A stretch of 64,000 nt of DNA from Bacteroidota bacterium. Lineage in GTDB: Bacteria; Bacteroidota; Bacteroidia; Chitinophagales; Saprospiraceae. Below are positions 25,408 to 33,879 of the stretch, piece by piece. Numbering within the stretch: the stretch's first letter is position 1; each line of letters begins with the position of its first letter. The stretch spans positions 62,001 to 126,000 of the forward strand of contig JAKOVW010000081.1 in NCBI GenBank assembly GCA_029781865.1, in the 5' to 3' direction. The notes beneath the pieces are model-generated. The model did no database searches. It saw only the letters and a list, made by a program, of their open reading frames with translations, and had not been told where the DNA came from. The position numbers and the translations under genes were made by a program.

Positions 25408-25527
25408 TTCTAAATTTGTTGTAATTACCGATCCAATGATATAGATCATTATCACGGTTTGATATTCTCCACTGATAATTGAATTAATTCATAAGTTACC
25501 CCTAATTTTATATAGGCATGAATTGAA

Positions 25528-25557
25528 TTGCCATTCTCATTAATTTTGTTATTTTTG
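25528..25557 (+). promoter_or_regulatory. Bacteroidota-type promoter for the GT87 gene
   Basis: TTG at 25528-25530, a 19-bp spacer, and TATTTTTG (TAnnTTTG) at 25550-25557. This is the consensus -33/-7 arrangement of the Bacteroidota primary sigma factor. The predicted start site is near 25564, 57 bp before the ATG at 25621. Confidence 0.6.
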
Positions 25558-25620
25558 ACGCCTGCCCCTTATTGATAGCTCATAGTCAGGATAATTAAAC
25601 GAAAGCAATTAGAATTTGAG

Positions 25621-26880
25621 ATGAATAAACGTCCATTAAACAACTCAACCATTCTATTAATCATTCTCGTAATTTATGCCATAGTGACATCTGTTTTAAC
25701 AGCAAGGAATGGAGGCGACTTTGATGTGTATCTGGATGCTGCACAAAAACTTTCTCAGGGCAAAAATATTTATCAACCTCCGTTTATCAAAGGTTTGCAA
25801 TATTACTATAGTGTATTCTTTGCACTATTGCTGATCCCTTTTTCCTTCCACTTTTTTCTTACTGAGTTTATTTGGTCCTTGTTATCCTACCTGATGTTAT
25901 ACCGTACTTTTCATCTGGTTAAAGAATATTTTAATTTTCCTGAACAGGCAACCCGGGAATATAAATATTGGGTTATTCTCACTTTAATCTTGTCTTTTCA
26001 ATTTATTCAATACAATGTCTCCATGATACAGGTTACCTTTTTCCTTTTATGGAGCATATTCGAATCCATAAACCTACTGTCAAAAAATAAATTTATACTG
26101 AGCGGATTATTATTGGGGCTTGCCATAAATATCAAGTTAATGCCAGTGCTAATATTGCCCTATTTATTTTACAGGGGTTACTTCAAAACCGTATTTACTT
26201 CCGTTTTAATTTTTGGGATCCTGCTCTTCATTCCGGCTTTGTTTATTGGCTTCAAGTACAATGCTATTTTACTTTCCGAATGGTGGTCTGTCATCAATCC
26301 GGTCAATAAAGAGCATATGTTCGAAACCGGTATTGGCACCCATAGCCTGGTCTCATTGATCCCTGTTTACTTAACAGAAACTACCGGTGAAATGGAATAC
26401 AAAAGGAATTTGTTCAATCTCAGTACTCAAACAGTTGAACTCATTATCCATATCAGCCGACTTATCATTTTCTTAACCTCTTTATTTTATTTGAAATCAA
26501 TTCCCTTTATCAAAGAGGCTTTCGGATTGAAACGGTTTTGGGAATTGTCATTTTTCGTTTTAATGATACCCTTATTATTTCCGCATCAACAGAAATATGC
26601 CTTTCTTATGGCACTACCTATGATAAGTTATTTGCTTTATTTCTTTATAATGTCGAAACCAATAAACAAGAAAACCGGGTATCTATTGAGTTTATTCCTG
26701 TTTTCATTAAGCATGCTTTTTTATTCTCCGCTTTATGGATCAGATATCATTGGCCGGTTTTTATTTAATCTGACACAACATTATCGCATTCTTACTATTG
26801 CAACTTTACTCATTATTCCGATTTCATTGTATTGTAATCCGGACAAGCTTAAATTTGAAACCACTTTATACTCGATATGA
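25621..26880 (+). CDS. GT87/DUF2029 family polytopic glycosyltransferase
   Basis: A 419-residue membrane protein with about ten or eleven transmembrane helices. The early periplasmic loop has GGDFDVYLDAAQKLSQGKNIY, with the acidic pair (GDFDVY) typical of GT-C fold enzymes of the DUF2029 group. Family knowledge: they use polyprenyl-phosphate sugars, as in mycobacterial mannosyltransferases. Its last codons overlap the next gene by 4 bp (ATGA), implying translational coupling to a soluble partner. Confidence 0.75.
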   Translation: MNKRPLNNSTILLIILVIYAIVTSVLTARNGGDFDVYLDAAQKLSQGKNIYQPPFIKGLQYYYSVFFALLLIPFSFHFFLTEFIWSLLSYLMLYRTFHLVKEYFNFPEQATREYKYWVILTLILSFQFIQYNVSMIQVTFFLLWSIFESINLLSKNKFILSGLLLGLAINIKLMPVLILPYLFYRGYFKTVFTSVLIFGILLFIPALFIGFKYNAILLSEWWSVINPVNKEHMFETGIGTHSLVSLIPVYLTETTGEMEYKRNLFNLSTQTVELIIHISRLIIFLTSLFYLKSIPFIKEAFGLKRFWELSFFVLMIPLLFPHQQKYAFLMALPMISYLLYFFIMSKPINKKTGYLLSLFLFSLSMLFYSPLYGSDIIGRFLFNLTQHYRILTIATLLIIPISLYCNPDKLKFETTLYSI

Positions 26881-27197
26881 TCATTGGAGTTGCCGGTCCC
26901 TATTCTTCAGATACAGAAGAACAAAGACAACAAAATCTGGATAGATTGAATACAGCAGCTGCCAGGCTCCTGGAAAAAGATCATATTCCGCTGATCGGTA
27001 TTAATGCCGCAAAACCCGTTGTTGAAAAATCCAGCATTCAAGATAAATACAAGTCCATTATGGATATTTCTCTCGCATTAATGGACTTTTGTGATGGTTT
27101 GTTATTTTTAGCTGAAAGTCCCGGTGCCAATCGCGAACGCGACTTTATTTTATCGAAAGGGCTACCTGTTTACTATAGTATTGATGAAATAAACTAA
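26877..27197 (+). CDS. Small DUF4406-like/nucleoside deoxyribosyltransferase-fold protein
   Basis: A 106-residue protein: IIGVAGPYSS at the N-terminus, a central helix-rich part, and PGANRERDFILSKGLPVYY at the end. This arrangement matches DUF4406 and the nucleoside 2-deoxyribosyltransferase fold, where the glycine-rich start and late acidic residue line the nucleotide pocket. It is shorter than active deoxyribosyltransferases. Coupled to the GT87 gene by a 4-bp overlap; a nucleotide-sugar or nucleoside role is inference. Confidence 0.65.
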   Translation: MIIGVAGPYSSDTEEQRQQNLDRLNTAAARLLEKDHIPLIGINAAKPVVEKSSIQDKYKSIMDISLALMDFCDGLLFLAESPGANRERDFILSKGLPVYYSIDEIN

Positions 27198-27209
27198 TGA
27201 AACTAATAT

Positions 27210-27593
27210 ATGAAAGAATTCATGCTTCTCATTCGCAATCAAATTGATCACCAGGTTGAATGGACCACCAAATTTCATCAGTCTTTTCTTAAAAAATGTG
27301 AGCTCTACATCACCAATTTAAAAAACGAAAATAAATTAATTTCTGCACAACCACTTGTACGTGAAGGTACAATTATTTCGGGTACCAACGGCGCCTGGAA
27401 AGAGGTTCCATTTAATGAAACCAGGGAAGTTCAGGTAGGATACTACCATATTTATGCTGAAAACATGGACGATGCTATTTCTATTGCCAAACGAAATCCT
27501 GAATTTGAATTTAGTTCTACAGCAAGAATAGAAGTGCGTCCGGTTAAGACGAAAGAAACCACCACCGGTTTTGATTATCCTAAGTCACTTTGA
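27210..27593 (+). CDS. YCII-related domain protein
   Basis: A 127-residue protein with the YCII fold: FMLLIRNQ at the N-terminus, GYYHIYAENMDDAISIAKRNP in the centre and a final EVRPVK strand. Family knowledge: YCII relatives occur with ECF sigma factors; the active ones have a His-Asp pair, and here the His is in GYYHIYA. It begins 12 bp after the preceding gene and is probably the third gene of the unit begun at 25621. Confidence 0.8.
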   Translation: MKEFMLLIRNQIDHQVEWTTKFHQSFLKKCELYITNLKNENKLISAQPLVREGTIISGTNGAWKEVPFNETREVQVGYYHIYAENMDDAISIAKRNPEFEFSSTARIEVRPVKTKETTTGFDYPKSL

Positions 27594-27695
27594 AAAATGG
27601 ATTGACATCAAAATTTGAATTATTAATTAGAATTAAAATAAGCCGTAAAAAGATAAAATTCTCATTATAATTTTGTGCATCTGCTCACTTTAAAA

Positions 27696-28214
27696 ATGAA
27701 AGAAATGAGTTGCAGTTTGCCAACCGGATTTAATGAATTTAAGCTTCGCGTTAATATTAAAACTACATTTGAAAAAGCGTATAAGTCTATAGCAACTCCC
27801 GGAGGACTGGAATCCTGGTTTTTGCGCACAGCGCTCTTTCAGGATATTGATTCCAATATCCGTTCTGCTCATGAATTTATCCGTAACAAGGACATTTATT
27901 CCATGACCTGGTATGGTTATCCTGACGTTGTTAGTGAAAAAGGAAGAGTGCTTTTAGCCAATGGTGAAAATGAATTCAGCATAACATTCTCCAATGCTTC
28001 TCATGTACATTTCCGGATATATGAAGAACAAGGAGAGATAATCGTTGAACTTACAGAAGATAACCTGCCTACTGATGATGAAACAAAATTAAAACACTAT
28101 GTCTCCGATTTGAAAGGATGGACTTTTTACCTGGTCAATCTAAAGTCTGTATTGGAAGGAGGATTGGATTTGAGAAACAGAAGAGAAGAGCTTAAAGATG
28201 TTATTACTTCATAA
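27696..28214 (+). CDS. SRPBCC/AHSA1-like domain protein
   Basis: A 172-residue protein from ATG 27696 (a GTG at 27675 would add seven residues). The START-like pattern is FKLRVNIKTTFEKAYKSIATPGGLESWF, then TWYGYPDVVSEKGRVL, and an ending helix with LKGWTFYLVNLKSVLEGGLDL. The helix-grip ligand pocket is expected. Family knowledge: AHSA1-like proteins act as small-molecule binders or Hsp90 activators; no ligand can be named. Confidence 0.78.
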   Translation: MKEMSCSLPTGFNEFKLRVNIKTTFEKAYKSIATPGGLESWFLRTALFQDIDSNIRSAHEFIRNKDIYSMTWYGYPDVVSEKGRVLLANGENEFSITFSNASHVHFRIYEEQGEIIVELTEDNLPTDDETKLKHYVSDLKGWTFYLVNLKSVLEGGLDLRNRREELKDVITS

Positions 28215-28334
28215 TTTTTATAATCTAGTGTCAAAATAGATATAAGTGTACTTTCATTGTTTATGATTATATTTGAAAATTAAAAGTTTATATCTAAGTC
28301 TTTGTCCTGTCTTGTTCAGGAAAAATAAAGCTTT

Positions 28335-30380
28335 ATGAAAGTATTACCGGTTGTTTTTCTATTTATATTAATTACAACAAATTGCCATTCTCAATCCGAA
28401 TGCGGTACCGGTTTAATTCATTCGAATCTGATGAAGTCAGATTCCATTTATAAATTATCCTATCTGAACTCACTCAATCAGTCTGATCTAAATGTCCAGA
28501 ATGATTTATTTATGAAATTGGCTGATCAAAACTACCGAATTCCGGTTGTTGTTCATATTATCCATTTAGGTGAACCAACAGGTATAGGAAGTAATATTCC
28601 GGATTCCTCTATCATCAGGGCTATACAAGGATTGAATGATCGTTTTAGTAACTTAATTGGAAATGGACTTGATGTCAATATTGAATTTTGTTTGGCTATC
28701 AGAGATCCGGAAGGACATCCTACGAATGGTATAATCAGATTCGACGGTACATCAATAAAGGATTATAAAGATCTAGGCATAACCGCTCAAAATCAATATG
28801 AACTTAAAAGTTTAAGCTTATGGCCAAACCTGGAATATTATAATATTTGGGTAGTCCATCGCAATTCTTATGCTGGAGTTGCCTTCGCGAATTATCCGAA
28901 CAATCCTCCCTATCTCTATGATGGGACAGTAATTACTGCATCTTACATGAGTTATTCATCAAGCACCTTAACTCATGAACTTGGACATGCCCTTTTTTTG
29001 TATCATACCTTTGAAGGAGATGGCAATAATATGTATTGTCCTGAAAATGGTAATTGCTGGTTGGATGGGGACAGAATATGTGATACTCCTCCACACAAAC
29101 AAAGTTATTGCGATTCGAATCTGTGTGAAAGCTCTGCGAATTGGGATAACTCAAAAAATAATTATATGAGTTATTGCTCCAGGCCAATCAATTTGTCAAA
29201 GTTTACTCCAAATCAAAAGGGTAGAATGCAGTCTACTCTCTTTAGTTATCCCAGAAATCAATATTTAAGCTCCTTTAAGTGCACACCCTGTGAAGACATT
29301 AAACTGAATCTATCCCTTAATGGTAATTGTAAGAAAGGACTTATTTACCTTAACTCCAATTTTATTGCCGGAGCAACGTATCATTGGACGGGACCAAAGA
29401 ATTTTAATTCATTACAAAACTATACTTATATCAACTATCAGGATAGTACCAATCAAGGTTATTATAAATGCGAAATGCACCTACCTGGTTGTACAAATGG
29501 ATTTGTTGATTCTATTTTCGTATTCTTATTTCCAAGTCCTCATCTGACCCTAAGCTCTAAAAAGAATGTTAGTTGTTATGGCAAAAAGGATGGTAACATT
29601 GAATTAGAAATATCAGGCGGATATCCGCCATATCAATATTATTGGTCTAATGACAGCACCGGGAAAAACCTTTCTAATTTATCAGCTGGTTTATATTCCG
29701 TTACCGTAAGTGACTTGAATGAATGTACATCCATCCTGAATATAGAAATAAACGAACCTGAAGTCAAGACATATTCCAGAACTTTAAATATCTGCTCTTA
29801 TGACAGTGCGTTTCTTCAGGGTAAATTCATTCGAACTAATGGTCGCTATTTTGATTCATTCATTGACAGTCAAGGTTGCGATAGCTTGGTGATTACAGAT
29901 CTTTCAATTTATCCATTTTTGGGTATACCGAATATCGAATTAAACCAGAATATCCTTAGCTCCAACTACACTTCGGGAAATCAATGGTATTTAAATGACA
30001 GCATTATTTTAAATGCTAATTTATCTTCATTTGTCATTAATAGAAATGGCAAATACTATGTCGTTGTAACAGACAGTAATGGTTGCAGTTATAAATCGAA
30101 CATAATAAATTATCCGGTAACCACGACAAAAAATCTTCTATTCTCATCCGATGAGTTCATTATTGCAAATCTGATTGAAAATAAATTGAATTTGAATTTG
30201 AATTTAATTGGAACCAATTTAAATCACATCATCATTTATAATTCATATGGTCAACTGATTTTTCAATCTACCGATAAAAATATTAAATCGATTGATTTAA
30301 CAAACTATACTCAGGGTGTTTACATCATTATCCTCGCATCCGGCACGAAGTTGCACGTTACAAGATTTCTTAAATCGTAG
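28335..30380 (+). CDS. Secreted M43 family metalloprotease with SprB repeat and T9SS tail
   Basis: A 681-residue protein with a signal peptide (about 1-19). The protease domain has HELGHALFLYH (three zinc histidines), GDRICDTPP and the Met-turn NYMSYC, as in pappalysin-like M43B enzymes. It is followed by a ~90-residue Ig-like part, one SprB repeat (VSCYGKKDGNIELEISGG, then AGLYSVTVSD), one copy of the ~49-residue CDS-type repeat (GRYFDSF, QGCDSLV) also present in the protein at 51540-56627, and a type A T9SS sorting domain (YTQGVYII). Exported to the cell surface or medium. Confidence 0.85.
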   Translation: MKVLPVVFLFILITTNCHSQSECGTGLIHSNLMKSDSIYKLSYLNSLNQSDLNVQNDLFMKLADQNYRIPVVVHIIHLGEPTGIGSNIPDSSIIRAIQGLNDRFSNLIGNGLDVNIEFCLAIRDPEGHPTNGIIRFDGTSIKDYKDLGITAQNQYELKSLSLWPNLEYYNIWVVHRNSYAGVAFANYPNNPPYLYDGTVITASYMSYSSSTLTHELGHALFLYHTFEGDGNNMYCPENGNCWLDGDRICDTPPHKQSYCDSNLCESSANWDNSKNNYMSYCSRPINLSKFTPNQKGRMQSTLFSYPRNQYLSSFKCTPCEDIKLNLSLNGNCKKGLIYLNSNFIAGATYHWTGPKNFNSLQNYTYINYQDSTNQGYYKCEMHLPGCTNGFVDSIFVFLFPSPHLTLSSKKNVSCYGKKDGNIELEISGGYPPYQYYWSNDSTGKNLSNLSAGLYSVTVSDLNECTSILNIEINEPEVKTYSRTLNICSYDSAFLQGKFIRTNGRYFDSFIDSQGCDSLVITDLSIYPFLGIPNIELNQNILSSNYTSGNQWYLNDSIILNANLSSFVINRNGKYYVVVTDSNGCSYKSNIINYPVTTTKNLLFSSDEFIIANLIENKLNLNLNLIGTNLNHIIIYNSYGQLIFQSTDKNIKSIDLTNYTQGVYIIILASGTKLHVTRFLKS

Positions 30381-30728
30381 AAATTTTATATGCCATCTTT
30401 ATAATTCAGTATCCCATATTTCTCTTTGCGATTATATTATTTTTGCTGATCATCCCATCTTCAATTTCTTCTCTGATAAAATTATCATTTTCTTTAAATC
30501 AAAACAATATCTCCTTTTTTTAGTTCGTTTGAGCTGAAATTTACTGAATTATAACCGGTATTATATTTTTTGTCCAATTTTTAAGTCCATAATAAATTAC
30601 AATAGCGTTTCCTTATTGTATATAAATAAGGAATCAAGCTATTTTATTCGAACTAAACAATACACCGTAACCTGCCGTTTAAGAATCATGCACATTCCCT
30701 TATATAAACTGATTTGCAATCTGTAACA
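30381..30728. other. Intergenic region, no supported gene
   Basis: About 350 bp, very AT-rich. I see no ORF with protein-like composition, no RNA gene and no clear terminator. The promoter of the PAP2 gene should lie at its right end. Confidence 0.4.
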
Positions 30729-31466
30729 ATGAAGTCGTTTATTGTTTTTCTTCTCATTTTTCTGTTCATTCATACCAATAGTGAGGCTCAAATAAAAATT
30801 ACGAATGACTTTAAATTTAAGACACTATCTATTCAAAGAAATGATTATCTGGTACCACTTATACTTTTAGGCACTTCATTTGTTACATTAACAGATAACG
30901 GTATCCTTGATAATCACGTCATTCAAGATGCAAGAAATGAATGGATGCCCGGATTTCATAGCCGGGTAGATGACTATCTTCAATATGCGCCTATTGCAAT
31001 GGTATTTGCTTCTGATTTATTAGGTGTCAGCACAAAAAATAAATTTTGGAATCAAACCATTCTTCTGGCCAAAGCTGAATTATTTACCGGCTTAATGATT
31101 TTGCCTTTGAAATATCTATCAAAGGAAAGAAGACCAGATTATTCCAATGATCTTTCCTTCCCATCCGGACACACCGCTGAAGCGTTTATGGCTGCAACAT
31201 TTGTGCATAAAGAGCTAGGTGACCGTAGCATTTATTTCAGTCTGGCCGCATATACTGCCGCGTCAATGGTTGGTTTGTTGCGCATTGCCAATAATAAACA
31301 CTGGGCATCCGATGTATTAGCCGGAGCTGCAATTGGAATATTAGCTACGAATTTATCATATAAAATTCTGGTCCTTTCATCAGATCATCAGGTGGCAAAC
31401 CACATAAACTTCACCCCTGCTTATTACAATAAGCACTTCCAACTTTCACTTTCAATGGTATTTTAG
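30729..31466 (+). CDS. PAP2 family phosphatase
   Basis: A 245-residue protein from ATG 30729 with a signal peptide (about 1-20, ending SEAQ). All three PAP2 motifs are present: KYLSKERRPDY, FPSGHTAEAF and LRIANNKHWASD, so the catalytic histidines and arginines are intact. Family knowledge: hydrolyses phosphatidic acid or polyprenyl diphosphates at the periplasmic side. A small membrane protein gene starts 1 bp after its stop. Confidence 0.85.
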   Translation: MKSFIVFLLIFLFIHTNSEAQIKITNDFKFKTLSIQRNDYLVPLILLGTSFVTLTDNGILDNHVIQDARNEWMPGFHSRVDDYLQYAPIAMVFASDLLGVSTKNKFWNQTILLAKAELFTGLMILPLKYLSKERRPDYSNDLSFPSGHTAEAFMAATFVHKELGDRSIYFSLAAYTAASMVGLLRIANNKHWASDVLAGAAIGILATNLSYKILVLSSDHQVANHINFTPAYYNKHFQLSLSMVF

Positions 31467-31467
31467 C

Positions 31468-31764
31468 ATGGAAAACAATACATCACATCACATTCTGAAT
31501 ACTTCATCCAATCTTTTAGGTCTTTGCTTTATTGTTTTAACTGCATTAAAGATTCAAAACCTGGGTGCGAAATCGATGATTGACGAATTGACAGCAATTG
31601 CTTCTCTTTTATTTATGGTCAGTAGTATACTTTCTTTTTTATCTATCCGAAGTACCACCAGCCGTGGACCCAAATACGAAAAGATTGCAGAATATTTGTT
31701 TATCATTGGCTTACTGGCCATGTTTATATTGACCATCATAGTGTCTATTGATTTTATTTTCTAA
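31468..31764 (+). CDS. Small membrane protein after PAP2 phosphatase
   Basis: A 98-residue protein with three hydrophobic helices (about 12-29, 38-58, 75-96). A polar RSTTSRGPKYEK loop lies between the second and third. No named family recognised. It begins two bases after the PAP2 stop codon and is almost certainly co-transcribed; a partner role in lipid or undecaprenyl phosphate handling is inference. Confidence 0.65.
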   Translation: MENNTSHHILNTSSNLLGLCFIVLTALKIQNLGAKSMIDELTAIASLLFMVSSILSFLSIRSTTSRGPKYEKIAEYLFIIGLLAMFILTIIVSIDFIF

Positions 31765-32059
31765 TTTCACAAATTGCGTTAATTGCATTACCCCTGGTAA
31801 ATTTATCTTTTCTGTTTAATAGAATATCGTCATAAGGATTACACACAAAGGAATAATCTTGCCCAATTAAAATGATTAATAAAATGAATGTGTTGTCGGT
31901 TATTTATAATCAGTTCCATAACCCGGTTTTTGTTGAAAATGCGATTACTTAAAAATTGAATTCTGCTAAGCAATTAAATGTTATATCTGAAAAGACATTC
32001 CAAGGGAATTGGTTAATTTTGGCTGGACACAATTTGATGTAAGGATAAAATTACCGGCA

Positions 32060-32533
32060 ATGGAAATGAAACAATATTTAATGGACACCTTCAGCTACAA
32101 TGATTTCGCTTTTCGCAAAATACTTACAAAAGTTAAAGATCTTTCTGATCAGGAACAAAGCATCCGTTATCTAAGCCATCTCATCAATTCCCAAAGGAAA
32201 TGGATGGCCAGGATCCTGCAAGATCTTGAGGCGCCAAAAATGAGTTGGTGGGACCCCATTTATAAACTGGATGAACTTGAAACGGAATGGAATAAATCGT
32301 ATGAAAGCTGGATGACTTTTCTTCAGGTTAAAACGGAAGAACAAATGTATGAGCCGGTCCGGTTTGTTGGATTTGACGGTGGTCTTTGGGAAGCACTGTT
32401 TAAAGATATTGCTCTGCAACTCAATTACCATTCCATCCATCACAGAGCTCAGATGCAATCGATCATCCGGCAACAAGGCCTGACTCCTGATTTTCTGGAT
32501 TACATTGGAACTGTGTATAAAAAACTAAGCTGA
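32060..32533 (+). CDS. DinB family protein
   Basis: A 157-residue four-helix bundle of DinB type, starting at ATG 32060 (a TTG at 32009 would add 17 non-family residues). Metal-ligand candidates are His in RYLSHLINSQ and the HSIHHRAQM pair, matching the three-histidine site of the DinB/YfiT superfamily. Family knowledge: metal-dependent thiol-linked enzymes, often bacillithiol-related in other phyla; the substrate here is unknown. Confidence 0.8.
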   Translation: MEMKQYLMDTFSYNDFAFRKILTKVKDLSDQEQSIRYLSHLINSQRKWMARILQDLEAPKMSWWDPIYKLDELETEWNKSYESWMTFLQVKTEEQMYEPVRFVGFDGGLWEALFKDIALQLNYHSIHHRAQMQSIIRQQGLTPDFLDYIGTVYKKLS

Positions 32534-32589
32534 AAGTCCAACTTACACTGCTAGTTTAAATTCCGGAGTATAAGACCTCGTTATAACTA

Positions 32590-32613
32590 TTGACCTGCCG
32601 GGTCAAATTTTTT
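32590..32613 (+). terminator. Probable terminator or operator dyad
   Basis: Perfect inverted repeat TTGACC (32590-32595) and GGTCAA (32601-32606) with a 5-base loop, then a T-run ending at 32613. It fits a short rho-independent terminator for the DinB gene. Lying 41 bp before an ArsR promoter, it could instead be an operator. Confidence 0.5.
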
Positions 32614-32646
32614 TACCCTTTATTAGAGAAACCTATTAGTTACATA

Positions 32647-32654
32647 TATATTTG
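32647..32654 (+). promoter_or_regulatory. -7 element of the ArsR gene promoter
   Basis: TATATTTG, a perfect TAnnTTTG, 24 bp before the ATG at 32678. The -33 region is weak. It supports the ATG start, because the alternative GTG at 32654 is inside the promoter element. Confidence 0.5.
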
Positions 32655-32677
32655 TGAAACCTTATGGTTTCGTTATT

Positions 32678-33043
32678 ATGAAAAGAGATGCCTTTCTTGC
32701 AATCGCCGACCCTACCCGCAGGGAAATTATCAATATGATTGCTTTCCATTCTTTAAATGTGAATACAGTAGCCAGTCATTTTAAAGTAAGCAGAACGGCA
32801 ATTTACAAACACCTGAAAATACTGTCGCAATGCGGTTTGGTGCAAATCAACCAACAAGGTAGGGAAAGGATTTGCGAAGCAAAATTGGAGAAACTACAGG
32901 ACGTTTCAGACTGGATCGAACCATACCAAAAAGTCTGGGCCACCAGATTGGATTCACTGGACAATTATCTGCACCGTTTGCAAAGTCAAAACGAGAAAAT
33001 ACCTGAACAAGTCAAGAAGAAAAAACCCGTCAAAAGAACATGA
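32678..33043 (+). CDS. ArsR family transcriptional regulator
   Basis: A 121-residue winged-helix protein. FLAIADPTRREIINMIA opens the domain, the recognition helix is SRTAIYKHLKIL, and the wing is LVQINQQGRERICE. It has no ArsR metal-binding cysteine pair (the CGLV cysteine stands alone), and it belongs to the subgroup usually paired with SRPBCC proteins. No SRPBCC gene follows directly, only a 29-codon ORF at 33148-33237, so its partner may be lost or elsewhere (inference). Confidence 0.82.
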   Translation: MKRDAFLAIADPTRREIINMIAFHSLNVNTVASHFKVSRTAIYKHLKILSQCGLVQINQQGRERICEAKLEKLQDVSDWIEPYQKVWATRLDSLDNYLHRLQSQNEKIPEQVKKKKPVKRT

Positions 33044-33360
33044 ATTCATTTTTAGCATTTATTTGAGTATGCCGTGGTAATGAGTAATTTAAGTCTGAAT
33101 GTGCTTGATATACAAATAAAGTAATTGATGATAACACATTGCCAACGATGCATTTTGCTTTCACCACCCTGGAAAAAGGAGATTTTTACAGTAAAGAAAA
33201 TGCAGAACTTGATTATAGTATTCTACATTTAAATTGAACTGAAAATACACTTATATAAAAATTAATCTTTTATATAAAAGCAATTCATAAATTAAACCTA
33301 AATTGGCTTGTGTAAGAAAATAAGTTTGCCCTTTAGTTCGCAACCAAAAAATAAATTGAA
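33044..33360. other. Intergenic region with a 29-codon ORF and a promoter-like element
   Basis: A 317-bp gap. An ATG at 33148 opens a 29-codon ORF, too short to judge. CTTGTGTAAGAAAA at 33307-33320 resembles the operator copies at 3147 and 3566, but its second half-site does not match and the spacing to the weak -7 (about 33328) differs. It is more likely a plain promoter for the DoxX gene. Confidence 0.35.
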
Positions 33361-33774
33361 ATGAAATTTAAATTGTTAAATTCGGAATCCCTCAACACGG
33401 ATATTGCATCACTTATACTGAGACTACTCTTTGGCTGTTTATTCATTCATTACGGATATACGAAACTGATGATGTATGATGATATACTACCAAAATTTCC
33501 GGATTTAATCGGCATTGGCTCTAAAACATCACTTATTCTGGTGATTTTCGCAGAACTGGTTTGCGGTTTTTTTATTGCGATTGGATTATTTACCCGGCTT
33601 GCAGTAATACCAACCTTCATAACTATGATGGTCGCATTCTTCATTGCACATGCACAAGATGATTTTCAAACAAAAACTTTACCTTTTGTATTTTTGGTAT
33701 TGTCGATTATTATTTTTATCCTTGGAAGTGGGAAATTTTCAGTCGATCATAAAATAATTAAACTAAATAAATGA
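33361..33774 (+). CDS. DoxX family membrane protein
   Basis: A 137-residue protein with four transmembrane helices. The LILRLLFGCLFIHYGYTKL opening and the GLFTRLAVIPTFITMMVAFF segment are typical of DoxX. Family knowledge: bacterial DoxX proteins are linked to quinone-dependent sulfur or redox metabolism in some cases, but most are uncharacterised. Monocistronic. Confidence 0.82.
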   Translation: MKFKLLNSESLNTDIASLILRLLFGCLFIHYGYTKLMMYDDILPKFPDLIGIGSKTSLILVIFAELVCGFFIAIGLFTRLAVIPTFITMMVAFFIAHAQDDFQTKTLPFVFLVLSIIIFILGSGKFSVDHKIIKLNK

Positions 33775-33879
33775 TCGCCCTTTATATTATCATTCATTAT
33801 GGTTACAGCTAAAAATATTTCCAGAAGCTTTTCTAAATTTGCTGCTTAAAATTTACGAACTCCTAATTTCTTTCCCCAT

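Noticed and set aside
33307-33335. Third copy of the Crp/Fnr-type operator before DoxX
   Set aside because: Only the left half (TGTAA) matches, the right half does not, and the distance to the -7-like element differs by about 20 bp from the two good copies.
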